DNA of 64,000 bases from Qiania dongpingensis (GTDB taxonomy: Bacteria > Bacillota > Clostridia > Lachnospirales > Lachnospiraceae). Under the pieces are notes generated by a model that saw nothing but the letters and a program-made list of their open reading frames with translations, searched no databases and was not told the origin of the DNA. Shown in pieces: positions 24,894-33,643 of this stretch (the stretch's first letter is position 1; the number at the start of each line of letters is the position of its first letter). The stretch lies in assembly GCF_014337195.1 (NCBI RefSeq), contig NZ_CP060634.1:1860001-1924000 (forward strand). Direction: 5' to 3'. A program made the position numbers and the translations under genes.

Positions 24894-25595
24894 ATGATTG
24901 GAATTATCGGCGCAATGGAGGAAGAAGTAAATCAGCTGAAGGCAGCGATGGAAGAAGTTTCGGTGGAGACAAAGGCCTCCATGGATTTTTGCAGGGGCAG
25001 ACTCAGCGGAAAAGATATTGTAGTGGTGCGGAGCGGGATCGGAAAAGTAAATGCCGGCATCTGCACTCAGATTCTGGCAGATCTTTATTCCGTGAATGCG
25101 GTTATCAATACCGGAATAGCAGGTTCTCTTCACGCACAGATTGATATCGGGGATATTGTCCTGTCCACGGATGTGCTTCAGCATGATGTGGATGCGGTGG
25201 CTTTTGGATATCCGGTGGGGCAGATACCCAGAATGGAGTCTCTATCTTTTCAGGCGGACAGGCATCTGGCAGACTGTGCGGAGAAATGCTGCCAGAGGGT
25301 GAACCCGGACATCAAGACCTTTAAGGGGCGTGTGCTGAGCGGGGACCAGTTTGTGGCTGACAAGGAAAAAAAAGAGTGGCTTATAAAGACATTCGGCGGG
25401 CTTTGCACAGAAATGGAGGGCGCGGCCATCGGACAAGCTTCTTATCTGAACGGGATTCCCTTTTTGATCGTGAGGGCGATCTCCGATAAAGCGGATGACA
25501 GTGCATCCATGGATTACCCCGCGTTTGAAGCAAAAGCGATTTCCCACACGGTAGCTCTCGTAAAAGATATGGTGGGCCATCTTGAACTGGTTTGA
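24894..25595 (+). CDS. mtnN: 5'-methylthioadenosine/S-adenosylhomocysteine nucleosidase
   Basis: 233 residues. It removes adenine from MTA and SAH in the methyl cycle. IGAMEEEV (catalytic Glu near 11), SGIGKVNAG, NTGIAGSL, CTEMEGAAIGQ (substrate-binding Glu) and RAISDKAD (catalytic Asp) are all present at normal spacing. GGAGGGACAGTC precedes the ATG. A monocistronic layout is likely, since a 174-base gap follows. Confidence 0.96.
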   Translation: MIGIIGAMEEEVNQLKAAMEEVSVETKASMDFCRGRLSGKDIVVVRSGIGKVNAGICTQILADLYSVNAVINTGIAGSLHAQIDIGDIVLSTDVLQHDVDAVAFGYPVGQIPRMESLSFQADRHLADCAEKCCQRVNPDIKTFKGRVLSGDQFVADKEKKEWLIKTFGGLCTEMEGAAIGQASYLNGIPFLIVRAISDKADDSASMDYPAFEAKAISHTVALVKDMVGHLELV

Positions 25596-25769
25596 GTAAA
25601 TAGTTAATATTCCTCATGGAAATTCCTGTCGGAAAAAAACGAACGATTTTCCTTCTCATCCAAACTTTTTGTGGTATACAATGTGTGTAATCTCCGGAGG
25701 TTGCGCGCGGATACACCGGAGCATGTTTGAACAATTCGGACAGAGTCCGGAAAAGAAAGGGGAATCACT

Positions 25770-26594
25770 ATGTTGTTACAGTTTTTAGAAACAGGAAAGG
25801 TGCTTTATATTATGCTGGCATTCAGCATTTTAGGCGTACTCAGTAAATTCCTGGTAAACGGAAGATACCGAAAGCTGATAAAGCAGTCGGAGAACATGGG
25901 AACAGCCAAGGATAAGTATTTGAAACAATGGAAAGTCAAATTTGAAAATACATATCGGTCAAGCAGCGGAGTCAATAATATTCCTGTCTATGTGGAAAGA
26001 AATATGGGACAGTATAAGTTTATGGGAGTACGTCTGAACCGGCTGGAGCGTTTAAACCGTCTGGCGGCCGCTTTCCTTTGCCTGGGAGGCATGGTGGCCT
26101 CCTTTATGACCTATTGGTACGCGGGAGTGACCAAGACCGTAGTATTATATGTGTTTTCCGGCTTCGCATTGGGCGGCGCCATGATATTATGGGAAACGTT
26201 GTGCAATACTCCTGGGAAATACTCTCAGCTTTTGCTCTGTATTCGTGATTATTTTGAGAACACGCTGGTCAAGCGGCTGGAATCGGGACAGCCGGCTGAG
26301 CTTTCGCCGGCCATGGAAGGAGCAGGGGCATCCGGAGGACCGGGAGGAGTGATGGAAGCGGCCGTATCAGGCGACGCTTCATTTAGTGAGAATCCAGGTG
26401 TTTTAGATGGACAGGCTGCCGATCTGCTGAGAAAAAGCGAAGAAGCGGCGGGAAGAGAACAGGATGCGGCATTTCTGAAAAAGCGTTTGGAGCGGATTGC
26501 GTCAGGCCGCCATGGCGGCGGCCACGCGAGGAAGCTTACGGATGAAGAAGAGCACCTGATCGAGGATATTATCCAAGAATATTTGTATGAATAG
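25770..26594 (+). CDS. Membrane protein of unknown function
   Basis: 274 residues with a good GAAAGGGGA site. The N-terminal membrane helix (about 8-28) is followed by a basic soluble segment, two further helices (about 92-112 and 119-139), then a glycine/alanine-rich linker and a charged C-terminus ending EEEHLIEDIIQEYLYE. I recognise no domain. The gap before it (25596-25769) holds a possible -10 (TATACA near 25675) but nothing else obvious. It ends 98 bases before pgi. Confidence 0.7.
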   Translation: MLLQFLETGKVLYIMLAFSILGVLSKFLVNGRYRKLIKQSENMGTAKDKYLKQWKVKFENTYRSSSGVNNIPVYVERNMGQYKFMGVRLNRLERLNRLAAAFLCLGGMVASFMTYWYAGVTKTVVLYVFSGFALGGAMILWETLCNTPGKYSQLLLCIRDYFENTLVKRLESGQPAELSPAMEGAGASGGPGGVMEAAVSGDASFSENPGVLDGQAADLLRKSEEAAGREQDAAFLKKRLERIASGRHGGGHARKLTDEEEHLIEDIIQEYLYE

Positions 26595-26614
26595 CATAAA
26601 AATCCGTTCGGACC

Positions 26615-26643
26615 TTGCGGAAAGACCGTGAATTTTGTATAAT
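26615..26643 (+). promoter_or_regulatory. Promoter of pgi
   Basis: TTGCGG (26615-26620), 17-base spacer, TATAAT (26638-26643), 49 bases before the start codon. Confidence 0.7.
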
Positions 26644-26692
26644 TGTTACAAATACCTCAGGACCTGAGGACAATACAAAAAGGAGAAAAAAT

Positions 26693-28036
26693 ATGCAGGT
26701 AACGTTTGATTACAGTAAGACAGCTTCCTTTATTTCCGAAGAAGAAATCGTCAATATGAAAAAGCTGGCGCTGGATGCGAAGGAAGTGCTGGTGTCCAGG
26801 ACAGGGGCTGGGAACGACTTTTTGGGATGGATTGACCTGCCGGTAGATTATGATAAAGAAGAATTCAAAAGAATTCAAAAAGCAGCGGCTAAGATTCAAT
26901 CGGATTCCGACGTACTCCTTGTCATCGGTATTGGCGGTTCTTACCTGGGAGCGAGGGCGGCCATAGAGTTCCTGAGAAATAATTTTTATAATTGCATGTC
27001 AAAGGAGGACAGGAAAACTCCTGAGATTTATTTTGTGGGAAACAACATCAGCACCTCATATATGAAGGATCTGATTCACCTGCTGAATGGAAAAGATTTC
27101 TCCATAAATGTAATTTCCAAATCAGGAACGACTACGGAGCCGGCGATCGCCTTCCGTATTTTAAAAAAGCTGCTGACTGATAAATACGGTGCGGAAGAAG
27201 CCGGAAAGAGGATTTATGCGACCACGGATAAAGCGCGGGGCGCACTTAAAACTCTGGCGGATAAAGAAGGTTATGAAACCTTTGTGGTTCCGGACGATGT
27301 GGGCGGACGTTTTTCCGTCCTGACAGCAGTAGGCCTGCTTCCCATCGCGGTTAGCGGAGCAGATATTGAAAAATTGATGGCAGGCGCTGCATCAGGAAGA
27401 AAACGTGCTTTGGAGAACGGTTTTGAGACGAATGACGCTCTTCAATATGCGGCAGTTCGGAACATCCTTCTGAGAAAAGGGAAGGGGATTGAGATTACAG
27501 CGAATTATGAACCCAGCCTCCACTATCTGGCTGAGTGGTGGAAGCAGTTATATGGAGAGAGTGAGGGCAAGGATCAGCGGGGGATTTTCCCGGCGGCTGT
27601 GGACCTGACGGCGGATCTTCACTCCATGGGCCAGTTTATTCAGGACGGTTCCAGGAATCTGATGGAGACCGTAATTTCGGTAGAAGAACCGTGCGGAGAG
27701 ATTCTGATCGAAGCAGAGGCAGAAGATTTGGATGGTCTTAACTATTTGGCAGGAAAGTCCATGGATTTTGTAAACAAAAATGCCATGAATGGCACGATGC
27801 TTGCACATACGGACGGCCAGGTGCCGAATATGAAAATATGTGTGCCGAAGCAGGATGAATTCTGCCTTGGAGAGTTGTTTTATTTTTATGAGTTTGCCTG
27901 CGGTGTCAGCGGATACATACTGGGTGTAAATCCTTTCAATCAGCCGGGTGTTGAGAGCTACAAGAAAAATATGTTTGCTCTTCTTGGAAAGCCGGGCTAT
28001 GAGGAACAGAGGGAAACCCTTCTTGCCAGGCTATGA
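26693..28036 (+). CDS. pgi: Glucose-6-phosphate isomerase
   Basis: 447 residues from the ATG at 26693, which follows AAAAGGAG; the longer frame to 26615 overlaps the promoter and has no site. It interconverts glucose-6-P and fructose-6-P in glycolysis. Landmarks: [22 protein letters not shown] (sugar-phosphate loop), [16 protein letters not shown], and the catalytic region around [13 protein letters not shown] and [10 protein letters not shown]. Length fits the short Firmicutes form. A large terminator follows at 28148. Confidence 0.97.
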   Translation: MQVTFDYSKTASFISEEEIVNMKKLALDAKEVLVSRTGAGNDFLGWIDLPVDYDKEEFKRIQKAAAKIQSDSDVLLVIGIGGSYLGARAAIEFLRNNFYNCMSKEDRKTPEIYFVGNNISTSYMKDLIHLLNGKDFSINVISKSGTTTEPAIAFRILKKLLTDKYGAEEAGKRIYATTDKARGALKTLADKEGYETFVVPDDVGGRFSVLTAVGLLPIAVSGADIEKLMAGAASGRKRALENGFETNDALQYAAVRNILLRKGKGIEITANYEPSLHYLAEWWKQLYGESEGKDQRGIFPAAVDLTADLHSMGQFIQDGSRNLMETVISVEEPCGEILIEAEAEDLDGLNYLAGKSMDFVNKNAMNGTMLAHTDGQVPNMKICVPKQDEFCLGELFYFYEFACGVSGYILGVNPFNQPGVESYKKNMFALLGKPGYEEQRETLLARL

Positions 28037-28147
28037 TTCGCGGGAACGGTAAGGCGGCCGATGAGTGACCGTCTGCGGACAGCGGTTCTGATATGTGGAA
28101 AATCATAAACGTTTGATGCGTAATGGTATATAGATATATGAATTAAA

Positions 28148-28189
28148 AACTGCCCCGGCCTTTGAGATGAAAAAGGCTCCGGGGCAGTT
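28148..28189 (+). terminator. Terminator downstream of pgi
   Basis: AACTGCCCCGG pairs with CCGGGGCAGTT, with an inner CCTTT/AAAGG extension. Nothing else is seen in the 28037-28147 gap. Confidence 0.75.
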
Positions 28190-28227
28190 CTTGATTGGCC
28201 GGCCGCAGCCGGAATGGTTTGTCTTGC

Positions 28228-28497
28228 TTAATCTTCTTCAATTACCTGAATCTCCAAAAAATCGAAGTTAATATGTTCAATGAAACTGTCCTGTGTGAAA
28301 CGGCATTTTGAGTGGACTCGGAATTCTTCCACTGTGGCGTCCAGCCAGATTGGGACGCTTAGATCAAAGGCCATGCAGATTTCCTCCAGACTTTTGAAAA
28401 CTTTGCGGGTCCGGTTTAATTCCGTGTCATCGTTGCAGATGACAATGTCCTTTATCAGATGATTATTCTGGAATTCTTTTCCCCAGAGGCGAAACAT
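28228..28497 (-). CDS. Small conserved-looking protein, unknown
   Basis: An 89-residue acidic protein with no membrane segment. The ATG at 28497 is preceded by AAGGAGGGCTTCCT, a strong site, which supports a real gene. Visible features are a middle VFKSLEEICMAFDLSVPIWL segment and a C-terminus ending FLEIQVIEED. I do not recognise a family. It lies alone, convergent with pgi and divergent from the coiled-coil gene at 28671. Confidence 0.7.
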   Translation of the reverse strand: MFRLWGKEFQNNHLIKDIVICNDDTELNRTRKVFKSLEEICMAFDLSVPIWLDATVEEFRVHSKCRFTQDSFIEHINFDFLEIQVIEED

Positions 28498-28605
28498 AGG
28501 AAGCCCTCCTTAATAATATACAGATGGTTCACCACCTCAAGCTCAGTATATCATCGATTTTGGGCACGGGCAACCACTACCGGGCTTTTTGCCATATAAA
28601 AATAC

Positions 28606-28634
28606 TTGCGGGAGGGGATAAAGTAGTGTAAACT
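28606..28634 (+). promoter_or_regulatory. Promoter of the coiled-coil protein gene
   Basis: TTGCGG (28606-28611), 17-base spacer, TAAACT (28629-28634), 36 bases before the ATG. Confidence 0.6.
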
Positions 28635-28670
28635 AAAACATGGAAGCAAGTCATACATAGGAGGATAACC

Positions 28671-29759
28671 ATGGCACGGGAAATAAAGGATAATGTGGGC
28701 TTTCTTCAGGAAGCGAAAGCAGCGCTTGCTGAACTGGAGGCGGAGAAAGCGAAGAGCAGCCGTCTGCAGTCGGAAGAAAAACGGTTAACACGCTCCCTGG
28801 CCACAGAAAAGAAAGCGGTTGAAGAAGAGATTGAATCTACCGTCACTAAACGGAAAGAGGAGATCACCTTAAGTTATGACAGAGAGATCAGCAAGACACA
28901 GGACAAGTTAAAAAAAGCCAGAGGAAACAGAGAAAGGGCGAAGGATCAGGGGGTAAAGGCGCGTATCGATAATGAGACGGCGCAGCTTCGGGAAGAAAAC
29001 AGGCAGCTGAAGCTCCAGAACGCAACTACCTTCCATCAGAACAGGATTCCGTCTTTTTGCAATACCAAATTTTATTACTCCTTGTATTTTACCAAGGGAT
29101 TTTCGGAAATCTTGATCTTGCTTTTGACTTTTGTGATCGGTTTTCTGGTACTGCCCTGCGGTATTTACTGGGCGGTGCCCGGCCATCAGCCGTGGCTTTT
29201 GATCGTGATTTATATCGTTGTCATCGTTGTCCTCTGCGGCACATATATTGCATTGAACAACAGGACTAAGGTCAATCATCTGGAGATCATGAAGGATGCG
29301 AGAAAAAACCGCGATATGATCGATGCCAATAAACGGAAGATACGGGTTATTGTCAAGGCGATTGAAAAGGATAAGAATGATTCGGTCTACAATTTGGGCA
29401 AGTATGACAGGGAAATTTCAGGAATTGAAAACGAACTGGCAGATATAGCAAAACGGAAGCAGGAAGCCCTGGGCATTTTTGAGAATGAAACAAAACAGGA
29501 GCTGGAACAGGAGATTCTTGAAAACAACAGGGAAAAATTGGAGACGATGGCCAGACAGCTTCAGCAGGTAAATGCGGCCAATAAGGAAATGAGCAGCAGC
29601 GTCCAGCAGAAGACCATTGAATTCACGGACGAATATGGTCCGTATATCGGCCAGGAGTTCATGCACCAGGATAAGCTGGATAAGCTGATAGACATTTTGA
29701 ATCAGGGATTGGCTTCCAGCATTACGGAGGCTCAGCAGATTTATAAAAATGTGAAATAG
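28671..29759 (+). CDS. Coiled-coil membrane protein, unknown
   Basis: 362 residues with a TAGGAGGATAACC site. Residues 1-118 form a charged coiled coil. Two membrane helices (about 143-168 and 175-197) follow, then a second long coiled coil (about 205-320) and a short globular end (EYGPYIGQEFMHQDKLDKLI). There is no signal peptide, so both coiled coils should face the cytoplasm. No enzyme motif is seen. The gene has its own promoter and terminator. It could be a scaffold or membrane-shaping protein, which is speculation. Confidence 0.75.
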   Translation: MAREIKDNVGFLQEAKAALAELEAEKAKSSRLQSEEKRLTRSLATEKKAVEEEIESTVTKRKEEITLSYDREISKTQDKLKKARGNRERAKDQGVKARIDNETAQLREENRQLKLQNATTFHQNRIPSFCNTKFYYSLYFTKGFSEILILLLTFVIGFLVLPCGIYWAVPGHQPWLLIVIYIVVIVVLCGTYIALNNRTKVNHLEIMKDARKNRDMIDANKRKIRVIVKAIEKDKNDSVYNLGKYDREISGIENELADIAKRKQEALGIFENETKQELEQEILENNREKLETMARQLQQVNAANKEMSSSVQQKTIEFTDEYGPYIGQEFMHQDKLDKLIDILNQGLASSITEAQQIYKNVK

Positions 29760-29760
29760 A

Positions 29761-29786
29761 AAAGAGTCCGGCAGACCGGACTCTTT
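29761..29786 (+). terminator. Terminator after the coiled-coil protein gene
   Basis: AAAGAGTCCGG/CCGGACTCTTT, 11-bp stem with a 4-base loop, then TGTTTT. Confidence 0.88.
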
Positions 29787-29823
29787 GTTTTAGGATAGAA
29801 GAAATTCTCTGGAAGGAGCATAG

Positions 29824-31194
29824 ATGCAGAAAAGCAGGAAAACGGCGGAAATGCCGGTTATATTGATATTGACATTTCTTATATGTGGACTTTTGCTTAC
29901 CGAAAAACGTGTTTTTGCGTCGCCGCAGGGGCAGACTTTCAATACGGACAGAACTGAGGATACAGACGGCGGGGAGGGAGAAGGCTCAGAGACAGAAATA
30001 CACGGTCTGCAGATTGCGCCTTATCAGGAAATGCTCGTAGGACCGCAGGAAATAGACGATGCGTCAGGGGAGGATGAGGCTTCGGGGATTCATGGAACGG
30101 CCGACCTGGAAGCGCTTTACGCGTTTATCCAGAACAAGGAGGAGGTTTGGAAGGAAGAACAGGCCCAGATGCTGGAAAAATCCGGAGTGCCGAGGGAGAA
30201 GCAGTATTTTGTGTATGGAAAGGGCTTTCAGGATGCGTCCAGACAAGTGCTGGCTATGACGGCTGTCTGCCGAAATTATACATTTTATAATCGGATTCTT
30301 TGCCAATGGTATGCGGATAATCTATGGAATGAGACTTATTCATACCGAATTGCCGGAATTCAATTTCAGAAGTCCGCAGTAGAATTTCTTCTTCCATCGG
30401 CAGGGGCAGCGGCGGATTGGCTGGGGGCCGGGGGCATAAGCCTGTCAAACGTATTTGAGGGGACGGGGGCAGCTTTGGATTCTCAGTATAAGGTAGTGGT
30501 GATCCTGGAAAATAAGCCGAGGGATGAAATTTATAACACGGATTCTTTTACATTTCCGATACCGTCAGAGTGGGATGGATGGACGGAAGAGAACCGGGCA
30601 GAATGCGAAGAACTTATGAAAATGAGTGAACAGGAGTTCAACGATACCATCTTAAAGCGGCAGGAAGAGAGCCTCTTGGATTCGCCGGTTCCTTTTTACA
30701 AGCAGGGGTCCATTGAGTGGGGAAGCCAGGCTTTCGGAGGGGGCACCATAGCCAGCGACGCCTGCTGTCCTACGGCGATCGCCATGGTATTGTCGTATTT
30801 TAAAGATGAGCGCATCACTCCGGCCGAAGTCGCGGCCAGATATGATAACGATGGATACCGGAATATTGAGCAGGGCTCCTATGGCGGAAAGATGTGTATG
30901 GCGGCAGGCGTTGACTATGGACTTCGCGTCGAGGCGGGGACAGCGTCACTGTCCGCGGATAAAATACGCCGGTCGCTGGAATCCGGAGCAAAGATTGTCA
31001 TGTCCATGACACCGGAAGGGGAAGGAGGCCGTTATGCAACGGTCTACCACTATGTGACTTTAGCAGGACTGACAGAGAACGGACAGGTGATAGTCAATAA
31101 TCCCGGAATCAGCACTGACATTACATATGACGATATGCAGACCATTCTGAACAATCAATCAGGCAGAGGATACGGGATATTCTGGAAATCCTGA
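29824..31194 (+). CDS. Secreted C39-like cysteine peptidase
   Basis: 456 residues. N-terminal signal or anchor (about 12-32: PVILILTFLICGLLLTEKRV), then an acidic linker and a helical middle region. The papain-like C39 domain occupies the last 180 residues: a conserved Gln region (YKQGSIEWGSQAFGGG), DACCPTAIAMVLSYF holding the catalytic Cys, YHYVTLAGL with the His and VNNPG with the Asn. It is probably exported to the cell surface. C39-like proteins can process peptides or act in envelope turnover; the substrate is unknown. GGAAGGAGC precedes the ATG. Confidence 0.82.
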   Translation: MQKSRKTAEMPVILILTFLICGLLLTEKRVFASPQGQTFNTDRTEDTDGGEGEGSETEIHGLQIAPYQEMLVGPQEIDDASGEDEASGIHGTADLEALYAFIQNKEEVWKEEQAQMLEKSGVPREKQYFVYGKGFQDASRQVLAMTAVCRNYTFYNRILCQWYADNLWNETYSYRIAGIQFQKSAVEFLLPSAGAAADWLGAGGISLSNVFEGTGAALDSQYKVVVILENKPRDEIYNTDSFTFPIPSEWDGWTEENRAECEELMKMSEQEFNDTILKRQEESLLDSPVPFYKQGSIEWGSQAFGGGTIASDACCPTAIAMVLSYFKDERITPAEVAARYDNDGYRNIEQGSYGGKMCMAAGVDYGLRVEAGTASLSADKIRRSLESGAKIVMSMTPEGEGGRYATVYHYVTLAGLTENGQVIVNNPGISTDITYDDMQTILNNQSGRGYGIFWKS

Positions 31195-31212
31195 TACGGT
31201 TTTCGCGGAGGC

Positions 31213-31908
31213 TCAGTCAATGCCCCGGAGGTTCACATTTGGAATCAGAGGTTCTACCACAGAGGCAAAATCAAGAAGCTCCTCTTTGGAGCAGCTGTGG
31301 AATCCAGGACACAGCACATGTTCCGAATCCTGATAATTCTGCAGATAATAAGCAGAGCAGCCCTGCAGCCAACGGCTGATTTCCTCAAAGTCTTTTGGGG
31401 AGTGAAGCTCCTGAACTACGGTGGTGCGGAATTCATAAGGCAGACAGCCCTGCATCAGATAAGTGACGCTTTTCTGAATACGGGAAAAATCAAGATGGGG
31501 AAATCCAGATACAATGGGATAACGGGACGGACAGGATTTGATATCCATGGCGATGTAATCAATAAGCCCTTGTTCGCAGAGGGAAATCATAACATCCGGC
31601 TGGTATCCGTTGGTGTCCAGTTTGACCAGGAGCCCCAGGTCTTTGACAGATGACAGAAATTCAGGCAGTTCCGGCTGCAGGGTGGGCTCGCCGCCGGTTA
31701 CGCAGACTCCTTCCAGGATGCCGGCGCGCTTTTTTAAGACGGACAAGACCTCAGCGTCTGTCATTGCCTGGGGCGAGGTATCGGATGTAAGAAGTTCACT
31801 GTTGTGGCAGAAGGGGCAGCGGAAACTGCAGCCGTTAAAAAATATTGTAGCGGCCAGATGGCCGGGATAATCCAGCAAGGTAGTCTTTTGGAAACCGGAA
31901 ATGATCAT
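31213..31908 (-). CDS. nrdG: Anaerobic ribonucleotide reductase activase, NrdG type
   Basis: 231 residues from the ATG at 31908, correctly spaced after AGGAGG; an ATG two codons upstream is too close. It is a radical-SAM enzyme with C27, C31 and C34 in CSFRCPFC for the 4Fe-4S cluster, and TGGEPTLQ for SAM binding. It makes the glycyl radical on NrdD. No nrdD is in this window, so it may serve a distant gene or activate another glycyl-radical enzyme. Confidence 0.88.
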   Translation of the reverse strand: MIISGFQKTTLLDYPGHLAATIFFNGCSFRCPFCHNSELLTSDTSPQAMTDAEVLSVLKKRAGILEGVCVTGGEPTLQPELPEFLSSVKDLGLLVKLDTNGYQPDVMISLCEQGLIDYIAMDIKSCPSRYPIVSGFPHLDFSRIQKSVTYLMQGCLPYEFRTTVVQELHSPKDFEEISRWLQGCSAYYLQNYQDSEHVLCPGFHSCSKEELLDFASVVEPLIPNVNLRGID

Positions 31909-32026
31909 AGTCATGCCTCCTGATCGTTTTGCAAAAATATTCTAATTGTTATTGTAGCTGATTTCCGGGGAGATCACAACCCCGGACCGGAGGCGGATAA
32001 AATTCATACAGAAGGGAGTATGAACC

Positions 32027-32521
32027 ATGGCTGACCAGGAGTACTATATGAAAGAAGCCATTAAGCAGGCCAAAAAAGCCTTTTCCATAGGAGAGGTCCC
32101 CATCGGATGCGTGATAGTCAAGGAAGACAAGATTATCGCGCGGGGATATAACAGGAGAACTGCCGATAAAAATACGTTGGCGCATGCAGAACTTCAGGCC
32201 ATCAAAAAAGCCAGCAAAAAACTGGGGGACTGGAGGCTGGAAGGATGCACGATGTATGTGACACTGGAGCCGTGTCAGATGTGCTCGGGGGCGCTGGTGC
32301 AGGCTCGGATGAGCGAGGTAGTCATAGGGTGTATGAACCCCAAGGCCGGCTGCGCCGGTTCCATTTTGAATCTGTTGGAAATGCCGGAGTTTAACCATCA
32401 GGTTAAAGTGACCAGAGGAGTCATGGAGGAGGAATGCTCGAAGCTTCTGAAGGATTTTTTTAAAGGACTGCGAAGCCGCCTGAAGGAAGAAAAGAAGGAA
32501 AAAGCGGCGGGTAAGCTTTAA
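32027..32521 (+). CDS. tadA: tRNA adenosine(34) deaminase
   Basis: 164 residues. Zinc-dependent deaminase that makes inosine at the wobble position of tRNA-Arg. The zinc and proton-shuttle residues are visible: H53 and E55 in AHAELQAI, and C83/C86 in PCQMC. A lysine-rich tail follows. AGAAGGGAGTATGAACC leads to the ATG. It is unrelated to the pilus ATPase that is also often named TadA. Confidence 0.95.
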   Translation: MADQEYYMKEAIKQAKKAFSIGEVPIGCVIVKEDKIIARGYNRRTADKNTLAHAELQAIKKASKKLGDWRLEGCTMYVTLEPCQMCSGALVQARMSEVVIGCMNPKAGCAGSILNLLEMPEFNHQVKVTRGVMEEECSKLLKDFFKGLRSRLKEEKKEKAAGKL

Positions 32522-32546
32522 AGGAGAAAGCGTTTGCCTTACGCGG

Positions 32547-32765
32547 TCAGAGAAGCTGATCGTCATCGTTTGGTATGTATTCTACGATATCGCCGACAGA
32601 GCAGTTGAATATTCTGCAGAAGTCATTGATGGTCACAGTGGAAAGCGGCAGACCTTTTCTCATGCGGCTGAGGGTATTGGAAGAAATTCCATGTTTGTTT
32701 ATTAAAGAATAGGTGGATTCAGTGGAGGCCTCCAGGGTTTGCCAAAATGGTGTATATACAATCAT
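32547..32765 (-). CDS. Small XRE-family regulator
   Basis: About 72 residues from the ATG at 32765, with AAGGAG upstream. It is an almost bare helix-turn-helix domain (TYSLINKHGISSNTLSRMRK, then FCRIFNCSVGDIVEYIPN), of the YozG-like group. It is transcribed divergently from a FadR-type regulator; the shared gap of about 110 bases contains a perfect 16-bp palindrome that either protein could bind. Target genes are unknown. Confidence 0.85.
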   Translation of the reverse strand: MIVYTPFWQTLEASTESTYSLINKHGISSNTLSRMRKGLPLSTVTINDFCRIFNCSVGDIVEYIPNDDDQLL

Positions 32766-32808
32766 GGTCCGCACACTCCTTCATTTGATGATAGAATATG
32801 AGTGATTG

Positions 32809-32838
32809 ATTGACTATAGTCAATATATAAGCTATAAT
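32809..32838 (+). promoter_or_regulatory. Promoter with overlapping 16-bp palindromic operator
   Basis: TTGACT (32810-32815), 17-base spacer, TATAAT (32833-32838). The perfect palindrome ATTGACTATAGTCAAT (32809-32824) covers the -35 and half the spacer, as expected for a repressor site. It drives the FadR-type gene at 32879. Confidence 0.7.
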
Positions 32839-32878
32839 ATTGAAAGATGTTGTCAAATTCTCGAGAGGATGTACAGGG

Positions 32879-33571
32879 ATGAAAGAGATACAAAGGATCT
32901 CCATTACAGATGCTGTTGTAGAGAACGTGAAAGAGTTAATTGAATCCGGTGAATATGAACCCGGACAAAAACTCCCCACGGAAGCCAGTCTCTGTCAGAT
33001 GATGGGCGTGAGCCGGACAAGTGTGAGAGAGGCTTTTCGCGTGCTGCAGGCGTTGGGATATGTGGTGATCAAGCCTGGGCTCGGTGCATTTGCAGCAGAG
33101 AAAAGGAAAGACGGCGGCAGGGATAAACAATGGTATGAGGCGGATAATGCGGAGTTTTCGGACTTTAAGGAGGTACGTTATGCCGTTGAGACCTTGGGCG
33201 TCCGCCTGGCTGTTGAACGCGTGTCGGCAGAACAAATTAAAGAGCTGGCTGAAATTCAGGAATCCTTCGCCGCGGCAAATGAGACTCATGATATGGCAAA
33301 GCTGATCATGCTGGACGAGCTTTTCCATACGAAGATTATATCTTATACAAAAAATCCACTTTTGATCGCGATTAATAAACAGCTGACGGAACGCCTGCGC
33401 TCTTACCGGGGAGAATCTTTTGCAGACAATGAGGTATATGGCAATGCGGTAGCTCTTCACGAAGCGATTCTTTCCTGCTTTAAGAAACGGGATGCGGAAC
33501 AGGCTGTGGCAGAGATGAAACGACATTTGGACATTACCTATGAAGATTTACAGTATCTGCGGGAAAAATAA
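32879..33571 (+). CDS. FadR/GntR-family regulator, paralogue 1
   Basis: About 230 residues from the ATG at 32879 (MKEIQRISIT); the open frame reaches 32840. An N-terminal winged helix (about 5-70, KLPTEASLCQMMGVSRTSVR) is followed by an FCD ligand-binding domain with metal-ligand-type histidines (DELFHTKI, HEAILSCF, KRHLD). The FCD half shares the 18-residue run THDMAKLIMLDELFHTKI with the paralogue at 34575, so the two arose by duplication and may sense related acids. It likely controls the DapA-like and transport genes nearby. Confidence 0.92.
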   Translation: MKEIQRISITDAVVENVKELIESGEYEPGQKLPTEASLCQMMGVSRTSVREAFRVLQALGYVVIKPGLGAFAAEKRKDGGRDKQWYEADNAEFSDFKEVRYAVETLGVRLAVERVSAEQIKELAEIQESFAAANETHDMAKLIMLDELFHTKIISYTKNPLLIAINKQLTERLRSYRGESFADNEVYGNAVALHEAILSCFKKRDAEQAVAEMKRHLDITYEDLQYLREK

Positions 33572-33581
33572 TAGGAACAGC

Positions 33582-33617
33582 AAAAGAGCTTTTTCATTTT
33601 TATGAAAAAGCTCTTTT
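33582..33617. terminator. Bidirectional terminator between regulator and DapA-like gene
   Basis: AAAAGAGCTTTTTCAT pairs with ATGAAAAAGCTCTTTT around a TTTT loop; 16-bp stem, then T's on both strands. Confidence 0.9.
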
Positions 33618-33643
33618 TAAATAAGTTATCAGAAAGCGGATAT

